Shown one piece after another: positions 32,052-40,375 of a stretch of DNA of 64,000 nucleotides. Positions within the stretch are counted from its first letter, which is position 1. Every line of letters begins with the position of its first letter. Below the pieces are notes generated by a model. That model worked only from the letters and a program-made list of their open reading frames with translations. It was not told where the DNA came from and ran no database searches. The position numbers were made by a program, and so were the translations under genes. Source of the DNA: Petrocella sp024636985. Its GTDB lineage: Bacteria > Bacillota > Clostridia > Lachnospirales > Vallitaleaceae. The stretch is from NCBI GenBank assembly GCA_024636985.1, contig JAGXFY010000071.1, positions 1 to 64,000 on the forward strand, written 5' to 3'.

Positions 32052-32327
32052 ATGTCTAAAGAAGCATTAGGAATGATCGAAACAAAAGGTTTAATAGGCG
32101 CTATAGAAGCGGCAGATGCAATGGTTAAATCAGCTAACGTTGATCTCATAGGTTATGAAAAAATAGGGTCAGGCTTAGTTACTGTAATGGTAAGAGGTGA
32201 TGTTGGAGCTGTTAAAGCTGCAACCGATGCTGGTGCCGGCGCTGCTCGTGTAGTGGGTGAAGTTGTTTCTGTTCATGTTATTCCAAGACCACATACTGAT
32301 ATTGAAAAACTCATTCCAGAAATGTAG
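32052..32327 (+). CDS. pduJ: Hexameric BMC shell protein, PduJ type
   Basis: A 91-residue single BMC-domain protein, about 85 percent identical by eye to the PduA-like protein at 25179 and ending GEVVSVHVIPRPHTDIEKLIPEM. It has the same KIGSG pore loop. PduJ is normally the most abundant facet tile. Assignment of A against J rests on position in the operon and the C-terminus; both are shell hexamers in either case. AAAAGGAGG precedes the ATG. Confidence 0.92.
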   Translation: MSKEALGMIETKGLIGAIEAADAMVKSANVDLIGYEKIGSGLVTVMVRGDVGAVKAATDAGAGAARVVGEVVSVHVIPRPHTDIEKLIPEM

Positions 32328-32338
32328 GTAAACCATTT

Positions 32339-32998
32339 ATGAAAGAAACTGAACTTATTAAAGTAATAGCAAAAGTAGTAAAAAAGTATGTAATAGACTC
32401 AATTTATGTACCTGCGGGTGTGTCTAATAGACACATCCACATTAAAAAAGAAGATTTTGAAGTTTTATTTGGAAAAGGTCATGAGCCAACGAAGCTAAAA
32501 GATCTTAAACAACCAGGCGAGTTTGCGGCACATGAAACAGTAACACTTGTATCAAACAAAGGAATTATACCAAAGGTTAGAGTGCTCGGTCCTTTAAGAA
32601 AGCAAACACAAGTTGAACTGTCTTTATCAGATAGCTTTTTACTCGGTGTGAATAGAATCCCTGTTAGAGAATCAGGGAATATAAAGGATTCTGAAGGCAT
32701 TATTGTACAAGGACCGGCGGGTGAGATTGAAATTAAACAAGGTGCTATTGCTGCACATAGACACATTCATATGCCTCAGGATTTTGCTGACATTTATGGT
32801 TTTAAGGATAGAGAAATTGTATCTGTAAAAACAGATGGCATTCGCTCTGTAACCTTTAATAATGTCATGCTCAGAGTCTCAAATAATTATGCATTAGAAA
32901 TTCATCTAGACCTAGACGAAGCAAATGCAGCTATGGTTAAAAATGGTGACCTTTTAAAGATTGTAAGACATGAAGGTGAAGTAAATGGAAATGGATAA
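32339..32998 (+). CDS. pduL: Phosphotransacylase PduL
   Basis: A 219-residue zinc enzyme converting propionyl-CoA and phosphate to propionyl phosphate, releasing CoA within the compartment. The metal-binding motifs GVSNRHIHI, AHRHIHMP and EIHLDLDEAN are intact. The N-terminal ~20 residues (ETELIKVIAKVVKKYVI) could be the lumen-targeting helix. It is unrelated to Pta. It starts 11 bases after pduJ, without a strong ribosome site, and overlaps the next gene by 14 bases. Confidence 0.93.
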   Translation: MKETELIKVIAKVVKKYVIDSIYVPAGVSNRHIHIKKEDFEVLFGKGHEPTKLKDLKQPGEFAAHETVTLVSNKGIIPKVRVLGPLRKQTQVELSLSDSFLLGVNRIPVRESGNIKDSEGIIVQGPAGEIEIKQGAIAAHRHIHMPQDFADIYGFKDREIVSVKTDGIRSVTFNNVMLRVSNNYALEIHLDLDEANAAMVKNGDLLKIVRHEGEVNGNG

Positions 32999-33815
32999 GG
33001 TAAATCAAGACATTAGAGACTTTGAAATCTTAATGGATGAAAAAATCTGTGGAGAATATGAAGGCGAGCTCTTTACAGGTGTTGATCTTGGAACAGCATA
33101 CATCGTTTTAAGTGTTGTTGACAAGTCTGGTAAAGCTGTTGCAGGGGCAAAAAAAAGAGCATCCGTTGTAAAAGATGGTGTTGTCGTTGACTATATAGGC
33201 GCCATCAAAATTGTTAAGAGCTTGAAGAAAGAGCTTGAAGTAATCGTAGGGAAAAAACTGTTAAAAGCGGCCACAGCTATTCCACCGGGTGTAACTGAAG
33301 GATCTGTAAAAGCAATTGTGAATGTTGTTGAAGCTTGTGAATTTCTAGTGATGAATGTAGTAGATGAACCTACAGCAGCTGCTAAAGTATTGTGTGTTCA
33401 AGATGGAGCAGTGGTAGATGTGGGTGGTGGAACTACAGGAATATCAATACTAGAAAGCGGAAAAGTAACCTTTACAGCAGACGAACCTACAGGTGGTCAC
33501 CATATGAGCTTAGTTTTAGCGGGCAGATATGGTTTAAATTATGAAGAAGCGGAAGTGTTAAAACACACAAAGGAAAGGGAATGGGATGTATTTCCAGTTG
33601 TTGCCCCTGTCGTTGAGAAAATGGCTTCAATTGTAAACGGTTTTATCGATGGAAAAAAAGTGAGTGTGATTTATATTGTAGGAGGTGCAGCTACCTTTGT
33701 TGATTTTGAAAAAATCTTTCAACAAAAAACAGGCATAAATGTTATAAAACCTTACAACCCTATGTTAGTAACACCACTAGGTATAGCTTTAAGCTGTTTA
33801 AGTGAGGTGGTATAG
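32985..33815 (+). CDS. eutJ: EutJ-type actin/Hsp70-like protein
   Basis: A 276-residue member of the actin/Hsp70 ATPase superfamily matching EutJ of ethanolamine operons: TGVDLGTAYIVLSVVD (phosphate 1), AIPPGV, VVDEPTAAA, VVDVGGGTTGISIL (phosphate 2) and IVGGAATFVDFE (adenosine). Its role is unsettled; a chaperone or reactivase function is usually suggested. Finding it inside a Pdu operon that already has PduG/H is notable, though mixed operons occur in Clostridia. It overlaps pduL by 14 bases, indicating coupled translation. Confidence 0.88.
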   Translation: MEMDKVNQDIRDFEILMDEKICGEYEGELFTGVDLGTAYIVLSVVDKSGKAVAGAKKRASVVKDGVVVDYIGAIKIVKSLKKELEVIVGKKLLKAATAIPPGVTEGSVKAIVNVVEACEFLVMNVVDEPTAAAKVLCVQDGAVVDVGGGTTGISILESGKVTFTADEPTGGHHMSLVLAGRYGLNYEEAEVLKHTKEREWDVFPVVAPVVEKMASIVNGFIDGKKVSVIYIVGGAATFVDFEKIFQQKTGINVIKPYNPMLVTPLGIALSCLSEVV

Positions 33816-33817
33816 AT

Positions 33818-34486
33818 TTGAATATTGATAGGATTGTGGATGAAGTAATCAAACGGATGAAGCTTATGCTTAATACCCATAAAGGGCTTATCGTAATAAG
33901 AGAAAAAACGGACTATTCATTACTGAATGTTTTGCTTTTATCAATGAAAGACAATGGATTTATATTTGATGCAGTGGTAATCAGTCCCAAAAAGGAAGAA
34001 ATTGAATTAGATCAAGAACTTATGAATATTACCTTTTATGAAGAAGCAGAGTTATTAGATAACCTTGAAAGCATTCACAAATATGAAGTGATTGTATTAA
34101 GTAATTTAAACATAATAGAAATTGGAAAGTTGACAAATCTTAACATTGAAAACAAATTTTTGTATTTGGTATATGAGGCTCTAAAAGAAGGAAAAAAAGT
34201 ATATGGTTTCTCAAAAGACTTAGATATTAAGAAGAATAATAGTCTTAGAAGTTTAACCTTAAAATTGTGCAAAGCATTAGAAGACATTGGACTTAAGATC
34301 ATCATTGGAAAAAATAGTGCCATAATAGTTGACAGCAATATCCTTACAATAGATAAGAATGTCATCACATTAGAATGTGTGAATACCATGGTGAAAGGAA
34401 AACTACTCATCCAAGATAGGGCTATTATAACAAATGCAGCTCAGGATTATTTGTCCCAAAATAAAATTGAAGTTTTAAGAAGGTAA
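33818..34486 (+). CDS. pduM: Microcompartment assembly protein PduM
   Basis: A 222-residue protein of the poorly understood PduM family, needed for correct Pdu compartment structure in Salmonella. The match is based on position (between pduL/eutJ and pduN), length and the C-terminal half with SAIIVDSNILTI and LLIQDRAIITNAAQDYL. Overall similarity is low. The N-terminus (IDRIVDEVIKRMKLML) looks like an encapsulation helix. The start is TTG behind GAGGTGG. No catalytic motif is seen. Confidence 0.7.
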   Translation: MNIDRIVDEVIKRMKLMLNTHKGLIVIREKTDYSLLNVLLLSMKDNGFIFDAVVISPKKEEIELDQELMNITFYEEAELLDNLESIHKYEVIVLSNLNIIEIGKLTNLNIENKFLYLVYEALKEGKKVYGFSKDLDIKKNNSLRSLTLKLCKALEDIGLKIIIGKNSAIIVDSNILTIDKNVITLECVNTMVKGKLLIQDRAIITNAAQDYLSQNKIEVLRR

Positions 34487-34496
34487 GGTGATCATA

Positions 34497-34760
34497 ATGT
34501 ATTTTGCTGAGGTCATAGGACACGTTGTTGCAACAACGAAAAATGAAAACTTAGTTGGAAAGAAACTATTAATCGTTCAACCCTTAAACAATAATTTTGA
34601 ACCTTATGGTGAAGCAATTGTAGCGATTGATACAGTAGGTGCAGGCTTTTCAGATAGAGTTTTGCTTGCTACAGGCAGCTCTGCTAGAGTCATTTTTGAT
34701 GAGAAGGCGCCTGTTGATGCCGCGATTATTGCTATCATTGACACACTTGAAAGGCATTAA
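34497..34760 (+). CDS. pduN: Pentameric vertex shell protein PduN
   Basis: An 87-residue BMC-P (EutN/CcmL family) protein forming the pentamers that cap compartment vertices. The opening FAEVIGHVVATTKNENLVGKKLLIVQPL and VAIDTVGAGFSDRVLLATGSSAR are family hallmarks. AAGGTG correctly spaced before the ATG at 34497 decides against an upstream GTG at 34488. It is the only BMC-P gene in the operon. Confidence 0.92.
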   Translation: MYFAEVIGHVVATTKNENLVGKKLLIVQPLNNNFEPYGEAIVAIDTVGAGFSDRVLLATGSSARVIFDEKAPVDAAIIAIIDTLERH

Positions 34761-34771
34761 GGTGATTATTT

Positions 34772-35716
34772 ATGAGTAAGATCTATACAAAAGGCGGCGA
34801 TCAAGGTAAAACAAGTCTATATGGTGGATCGAGAATCCTTAAATCTTCAAAAAGAGTCGTAGCTTACGGCAGTATTGATCAAGCAAACGCAGCGATTGGT
34901 TTAGCCTGTGTAAAACTTAAGGATCGAGTTTTAAAAGATTTATTAAAGATCATTCAAGAAAAATTATTTGTAGTTGGTGGAGAACTGGCATCAGATGAAA
35001 AAGGAATAAAGAAGCTAAAACATCAAATCTTAGAAACGGATGTAACGTTCCTTGAAAGAGTTATAGATGAGCTAACGACCAAGTTATCTGAGATGCCTTG
35101 TTTTATTGTTCCAGGGGTCTCAGAGGAAGCTGCTTATCTCCATGTGGCTAGAACAGCAGTGAGACTTGCAGAACGAGAAATTGTAAATTTAAGTGATGAG
35201 CAAGATGTAAGAGTCCATATATTAGAATTTATTAATAGATTATCTGATTTGCTTTTTGTAATGAGCAGATATGTTGTAGAAGTAAAAAATGATGAAACGA
35301 ATCAAGAAGAAAATAATATAGCTATAAGCTTAGAATTAGCAAACAAAATGGCAGCCTTATCAATTCATAAAGCCCAGGAATTAAAGGTTCCAGTCGTTAT
35401 ATCTATTGTAGATGAAGGCGGTAATCTTATATTACTAAATAGAATGAGAAATGCCCATATTGGAAGTATAGACATTTCCATTAATAAAGCGTATACTGCC
35501 ATGGCTTTTAAGCTAACCACGGAAAAACTTGGAAAACTTGCACTGCCAGGTGAAGCCTTATACGGGATTCAGAATACAAATGGTGGTAAGGTCGTTGTTT
35601 TTGGAGGCGGTATTCCTATTTATTTAAAAGATAATCTTGTTGGAGCAATTGGAGTAAGTGGTGGCAGTGTTGAAGAAGACATTCTAATTGCTGAAGTAGC
35701 TTTGAAAAACTTATAA
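34772..35716 (+). CDS. pduO: Two-domain adenosyltransferase PduO
   Basis: A 314-residue protein. Residues 1-175 form the ATP:cob(I)alamin adenosyltransferase domain (KIYTKGGDQGKTSLYGG, ARTAVRLAEREIV, NRLSDLLFVMSRYV). Residues about 185-314 are the PduO C-terminal/GlcG-like domain (VPVVISIVDEGGNLILLNRM, PIYLKDNLVGAIGVSGGSVEED), reported to bind heme or corrinoid in relatives. It regenerates adenosylcobalamin for the dehydratase, probably with PduS as reductase. It is a second adenosyltransferase beside the one at 15382. Confidence 0.93.
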   Translation: MSKIYTKGGDQGKTSLYGGSRILKSSKRVVAYGSIDQANAAIGLACVKLKDRVLKDLLKIIQEKLFVVGGELASDEKGIKKLKHQILETDVTFLERVIDELTTKLSEMPCFIVPGVSEEAAYLHVARTAVRLAEREIVNLSDEQDVRVHILEFINRLSDLLFVMSRYVVEVKNDETNQEENNIAISLELANKMAALSIHKAQELKVPVVISIVDEGGNLILLNRMRNAHIGSIDISINKAYTAMAFKLTTEKLGKLALPGEALYGIQNTNGGKVVVFGGGIPIYLKDNLVGAIGVSGGSVEEDILIAEVALKNL

Positions 35717-35733
35717 TTGAAGAGGTGGAAATA

Positions 35734-37134
35734 ATGAATATTGATTCAAAACAACTTGAAAAGATAGTAAAAATGGTAGCAAATAAAATTGAAAATTATG
35801 AAGTACAAACTTTAGATAACTCGAATCGCTTGGGGATTTTTGAGGAGATGGAGGATGCAGTAGAGTCCGCTTATCAGGCTCAAAAGGTGCTTTTTGAAAT
35901 GACGCTTTCAGATAGAAAGAAAATCATTGATTCAATAAAGGCACACCTAAGAAACCATATTGAAGAAATTTCAAGACTGGCTCATGAAGAAACAAAAATG
36001 GGAAGATATGAACATAAAATAATTAAAAATACATTGGTCATTGATAAAACACCTTCAGTAGAAGATTTAAAAGCAGGCGTGTTTACAGGAGATGATGGAC
36101 TTACACTTCTTGAAATGTCACCATTTGGTGTGATTGGAGCAATTTCTCCTTCAACAAACCCCTCAGAAACAATAATTTGTAATGCCATAGGAATGATCGC
36201 TGCGGGAAATTCAGTTGTATTTTCGCCGCACCCTGGGGCTTATCATACTTCAAATAGAACAGTTGAACTGATTAATGAAGCAATTGCACTCGTAAATGGA
36301 CCTGAGAATCTAGTATGTACAGTCGATCATCCTAGTCTTGCAAAAGCTAATATTATGATGAACCATCCTAAAATTAATTTGATTTGTGCCACTGGAGGAC
36401 CAGCAGTTGTAAAAGCAGTTTTATCAACTGGGAAAAAGGCTATAGGAGCTGGAGCAGGCAACCCACCTGTATTTGTTGACAAGACGGCTAACATAGAAAA
36501 TGCAGCAAGAGATATCGTTCTTGGTAGTAGCTTTGATAATAATATTCCTTGTATTGCAGAAAAAGAAGCAATTGTAGTGGATGAAGTATGTGATTATCTC
36601 ATTTTCAATATGAAGAATAATGGTGCTTATGAATTGAAAGGGAATGAAATTTGTTTACTAGAAAAGTTAGTTCTTTGTGATAAAGGGTTAGCAAAAAAAG
36701 AATTTATAGGAAAGAATGCAGATTATATTCTTTCAAAAATAGGCATTGAGGTTGACCCTTCTATTGTTTTAATTATTATGGAAGTCCCCAAGGAGCATCC
36801 TTTTGTACAAGAAGAACTTATGATGCCAATTTTACCCATTGTCCGAGTAAAGGATGCAGAAGAAGGTATTAATTTGGCTTGTCAAGTTGAACATGGAAAT
36901 AGACATACTGCTATTTGTCATTCACGTGACATTGAAGTTCTTTCTGAGATGGGAAGAAGAATACAGACGACAATATTTGTTAAAAATGGACCATCTTATG
37001 CTGGAATTGGTGTTGGAGGAGAAGGTTTCACAACTTTTACAATTGCAGGACCTACGGGTGAAGGCTTAACTTCTGCAAGCACTTTCACAAGAAAAAGAAG
37101 ATGTGTTTTAGTGCAAGGCTTTAACATTAAATAA
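35734..37134 (+). CDS. pduP: CoA-acylating propionaldehyde dehydrogenase
   Basis: A 466-residue aldehyde dehydrogenase converting propionaldehyde, CoA and NAD to propionyl-CoA and NADH. The N-terminal MNIDSKQLEKIVKMVANKIE is the encapsulation helix typical of PduP. The catalytic cysteine is C273 in SFDNNIPCIAEKEAIV, and glycine-rich FGVIGAISPSTNPSET and GGPAVVKAVL contribute to the NAD site. AGAGGTGG before the ATG at 35734 decides the start over a GTG nine bases upstream. It is the only aldehyde dehydrogenase here. Confidence 0.94.
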   Translation: MNIDSKQLEKIVKMVANKIENYEVQTLDNSNRLGIFEEMEDAVESAYQAQKVLFEMTLSDRKKIIDSIKAHLRNHIEEISRLAHEETKMGRYEHKIIKNTLVIDKTPSVEDLKAGVFTGDDGLTLLEMSPFGVIGAISPSTNPSETIICNAIGMIAAGNSVVFSPHPGAYHTSNRTVELINEAIALVNGPENLVCTVDHPSLAKANIMMNHPKINLICATGGPAVVKAVLSTGKKAIGAGAGNPPVFVDKTANIENAARDIVLGSSFDNNIPCIAEKEAIVVDEVCDYLIFNMKNNGAYELKGNEICLLEKLVLCDKGLAKKEFIGKNADYILSKIGIEVDPSIVLIIMEVPKEHPFVQEELMMPILPIVRVKDAEEGINLACQVEHGNRHTAICHSRDIEVLSEMGRRIQTTIFVKNGPSYAGIGVGGEGFTTFTIAGPTGEGLTSASTFTRKRRCVLVQGFNIK

Positions 37135-37147
37135 CGGGGTGATAAAA

Positions 37148-38473
37148 GTGGAAAATCTAATAAGTAAAATCAAAGATGCTGGTGTTGTTGGTGCAGGTGG
37201 AGCAGGATTTCCTACGCACGTAAAATTTGATACTAAAGCAGATTTTGTCATCGTAAATGGTGCGGAATGTGAACCGTTGCTTAGAGTAGACCAAATATTA
37301 ATGGATTTAGAAGCAGAAAAAATTTTGTTTGCTCTAGATCAATGCGTTACCCATGTAGGCGCTAAAGAAGGCATCGTTGGGTTAAAGAATAAGTATACAA
37401 AGGCAATCACATCTTTAACTAAAGCGTTAGAAAAATATCCGCGTCTTCGCATTCATCTGCTAGATAATGTATATCCTGCTGGGGATGAACAGTATTTGGT
37501 ATATGTTACAACTGGAAGAATCGTTCCTGAAGGTGGCATTCCAATCATGGTAGGGTCCATTGTTACAAATGTAGAAACTTTGCTTAACATTTATAACGGA
37601 ATTCATAGCATACCAGTCACAGAAAAGTATTTAACGATTGCCGGTGCAGTAAAGAATCCAAAGACTGTAAAAATACCCATAGGCATAACTGTGCGAGAGG
37701 TTCTTAATCTTGCAGGTGGTCCATTGAATGAGGGTTATAAAGTAATAGATGGTGGACCGATGATGGGTAAAATACTAGATTCTATTGATGAACCTGTAAA
37801 TAAAGCATCAAAAGGATATATCGTATTACCTAAAGACCATCCACTTATTAAGAACAAAGAGAAATCTGTTACACAAGTTCTTAAAGAAGCACAAACGTCA
37901 TGCTGTCATTGTGACTTGTGTACAGATGTTTGCCCAAGATATCTTTTAGGGCACAAAATACATCCTTCTAAGCTTATGAGAATTTCCAGCTACGGTTCCC
38001 TTGGAGATAAAAATGCTAGTTTAGATGAAGCATTTCTCTGTTGTGAGTGCGGGCTATGTGAACAAGCATGTATCATGAACCTACAACCTTGGAAGGTAAA
38101 TGTGAATATAAAGAAACAACTGAATGAAATGGGCGTTAAAAATCCTAATAATAGAAAACCGATAGAAGTGAATCCATTTTTTAAATACAGAGGGTTTCCG
38201 GTTAAGAAACTCATTTATAGACTTGAGCTTGATCAGTATGATGTAGATGCACCATTCATGCAAACAAACCAGAGCTATAAGGAAGTGACGATATTGAGTA
38301 AGCAACATATAGGCGTACCATCGGTTCTTTGGGTTAAAGAAGGAGAAGAAGTTATAAAAGGTCAGCTTGTATTTAGAGCTAAAGACAATGCATTAGGTGC
38401 AAATATACACGCTAGTATTTCCGGTACTATCGTTAAAACATTTGTAGATAAAGTCATCATTAAAAGCACATAG
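37148..38473 (+). CDS. pduS: Cobalamin reductase PduS
   Basis: A 441-residue flavo-iron-sulfur protein of the RnfC-like family that reduces cobalamin for PduO and may carry electrons across the shell with PduT. It has an N-terminal glycine-rich FMN/NADH region (GVVGAGGAGFPTHVKF), an SLBB domain in the middle, two 4Fe-4S motifs (CCHCDLCTDVCP and CCECGLCEQAC, near residues 255 and 302) and a C-terminal biotinyl-like region (VKEGEEVIKGQLVFRA). GGGGTG before the GTG at 37148 is preferred over the GTG at 37139. Confidence 0.92.
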   Translation: MENLISKIKDAGVVGAGGAGFPTHVKFDTKADFVIVNGAECEPLLRVDQILMDLEAEKILFALDQCVTHVGAKEGIVGLKNKYTKAITSLTKALEKYPRLRIHLLDNVYPAGDEQYLVYVTTGRIVPEGGIPIMVGSIVTNVETLLNIYNGIHSIPVTEKYLTIAGAVKNPKTVKIPIGITVREVLNLAGGPLNEGYKVIDGGPMMGKILDSIDEPVNKASKGYIVLPKDHPLIKNKEKSVTQVLKEAQTSCCHCDLCTDVCPRYLLGHKIHPSKLMRISSYGSLGDKNASLDEAFLCCECGLCEQACIMNLQPWKVNVNIKKQLNEMGVKNPNNRKPIEVNPFFKYRGFPVKKLIYRLELDQYDVDAPFMQTNQSYKEVTILSKQHIGVPSVLWVKEGEEVIKGQLVFRAKDNALGANIHASISGTIVKTFVDKVIIKST

Positions 38474-38501
38474 ATAATCTATGAAGATGCAAGGAGGAAA
38501 T

Positions 38502-39053
38502 ATGAAAAATTCCATTGGTTTATTAGAATTTAAAAGTATTGCAAAAGGTATAGAGGTAACCGATGAAGTGTTAAAATCCTCTAATGTAGAGCTTATATCC
38601 GCAAATCCAATATGTCCAGGAAAATATATTTCAATTGTTTCTGGAGATGTAGGTGCAGTCAACAACGCTGTGGAGATAGGAAAGAAACTTGGTGGTATAT
38701 TCCAAATTGAGGGGCTTGTTATAGCAAATATTCATCCTGATATTTTTCCGGCATTAGCAGGAACATCAGAAATGCAACCAATTAGTAGTATAGGGATTAT
38801 TGAAACAATGTCATCCCTTAGTTCGATTATGGTTGCAGATACTGCAATTAAAGCCTCAAATATAAAATTAATTGAAATTAGAATTGCTAGAGGTTTAGGT
38901 GGCAAAGGTTTTACTATAATTTCTGGTGAACTATCTTCTGTGAAAAGAGCGATTATGGCGGTAGAGGATAAGTATATGGCAACTGGAGAAATACTTTGTG
39001 CTTCTACTGTTGCGAACCCAGAAAAAGAGCTTATAAAAAAAATATTTGGATAA
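38502..39053 (+). CDS. pduT: Fe-S cluster tandem-BMC shell protein PduT
   Basis: A 183-residue BMC-T protein with two BMC domains (about 1-88 and 95-183). The pore cysteine is C38 in PICPGKY, the same position as in Salmonella PduT, where three such cysteines from the trimer hold a 4Fe-4S cluster in the pore. It probably passes electrons to or from PduS, its neighbour. AAGGAGG before the ATG at 38502 decides the start; the upstream ATG at 38481 has none. Confidence 0.92.
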   Translation: MKNSIGLLEFKSIAKGIEVTDEVLKSSNVELISANPICPGKYISIVSGDVGAVNNAVEIGKKLGGIFQIEGLVIANIHPDIFPALAGTSEMQPISSIGIIETMSSLSSIMVADTAIKASNIKLIEIRIARGLGGKGFTIISGELSSVKRAIMAVEDKYMATGEILCASTVANPEKELIKKIFG

Positions 39054-39200
39054 AGAAATAAGTTATTTTATTACCCTCATATAAATTTTATTGGGAAAAA
39101 CAATACATAATCATTTGATGATTACAATCATGGGCAAATGCTGTATGCGTTCACCCAGCGATATGGCTTTGTTTTTGCTCAGCTTGCAAAAGGAGAAAAA

Positions 39201-40271
39201 ATGAACAAGTTTAAATCATTAATTATTAATCCGGGCTCCACATCCACTAAAATAGCGATTTTTGAGGATGAAAATGAAATATATAGTAAAACAATTAGAC
39301 ATGATCCGGACGAGCTCATAAAATACACAAGTATATTTTCACAATATCAATTTAGAAAAAAGACAATCCTAGATGCGCTAATAGAAGAAAAAATCGATAT
39401 GAACACTTTAGATGTGATTATTGGAAGAGGTGGTATGCTTAGACCACTAATTGGTGGTGTATATATAGTAAATGCTAAGATGTTACAGGATTTAGAATCT
39501 TGTAAATATGGAGAACATGCTTCTAGTCTTGGTGCAAAGTTAGCATTAGAAATTGGAAATCCTCTTGATATTCCTTCTTATATTGTAGATCCAGTTGTTC
39601 TAGATGAGCTTGAGGAAATTGCTCGCATATCTGGAATGCCAGAAATTAAAAGAAAGAGTATTTTTCATGCACTGAATCAAAAAGCAGTTGCTAGAAAAGC
39701 TGCGAAAGAATTAGGCTCTACTTATGAAAACCTCAATTTTGTTGTTGCTCACCTTGGGGGTGGAATATCTGTAGGTGCTCATGAAAAAGGTCGCTTGATT
39801 GATGTGAACAATGCAGTCGATGGAGATGGTTCTTTTTCACCTGAGAGAAGCGGTAGCGTGCCGATAGGTTCTATTGTACAGCTGTGTTATGAAGGAAAAT
39901 ATACCTATAATGAAATGAAAAAGAAAATAATAGGCAAGGGCGGACTTGTAGCCTATTTAGGTACATCAGATGGTAGAGAGGTAGAAAAGCGCATTGATCG
40001 TGGTGATGAGTATGCAAAACTCATATATGAAGCGATGGCTTATCAAACGGCAAAAGAAATTGGTGCTTATGCAACCGTATTAAAAGGGAAAGTAGATGCA
40101 ATTATTTTAACAGGTGGATTGCTTTATGATAAAAATATAAAAAATTGGCTTTTAGAACGCGTCAATTATATTGCACCGATTAAGGTTTATCCTGGAGAAG
40201 ATGAGATGGCTGCATTAGCCCAAGGTGGACTTCGGGTTTTACGAGGCGAAGAAAAACCCATCATCTACTAA
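39201..40271 (+). CDS. buk: Butyrate kinase-family acyl kinase
   Basis: A 356-residue ASKHA kinase that makes ATP from an acyl phosphate. It matches butyrate kinase rather than acetate/propionate kinase (PduW): short N-terminus with LIINPGSTSTKIAIF, VVAHLGGGISVGAHEKGRLIDVNNAVDGDGSFSPERSG-type region and GRGGMLRP. Within this operon it probably takes propionyl phosphate from PduL, replacing PduW. AAGGAG before the ATG at 39201 decides the start over a longer frame from 39138. A gap of ~150 bases precedes it, so it may have its own promoter. Confidence 0.9.
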   Translation: MNKFKSLIINPGSTSTKIAIFEDENEIYSKTIRHDPDELIKYTSIFSQYQFRKKTILDALIEEKIDMNTLDVIIGRGGMLRPLIGGVYIVNAKMLQDLESCKYGEHASSLGAKLALEIGNPLDIPSYIVDPVVLDELEEIARISGMPEIKRKSIFHALNQKAVARKAAKELGSTYENLNFVVAHLGGGISVGAHEKGRLIDVNNAVDGDGSFSPERSGSVPIGSIVQLCYEGKYTYNEMKKKIIGKGGLVAYLGTSDGREVEKRIDRGDEYAKLIYEAMAYQTAKEIGAYATVLKGKVDAIILTGGLLYDKNIKNWLLERVNYIAPIKVYPGEDEMAALAQGGLRVLRGEEKPIIY

Positions 40272-40375
40272 AATTATAATAATATATTCTAAGTGGGTTG
40301 AGGCGTTAAAACAATTTTTGAACCATTAACCTAGAATAGAGGGGCACATTAATTAATTGAAGGAGAGGAAATAAT

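Noticed and set aside
39138..39200. Extended start for the Buk-like kinase at 39138
   Set aside because: The extra residues do not belong to the family and the AAGGAG site precedes the ATG at 39201.
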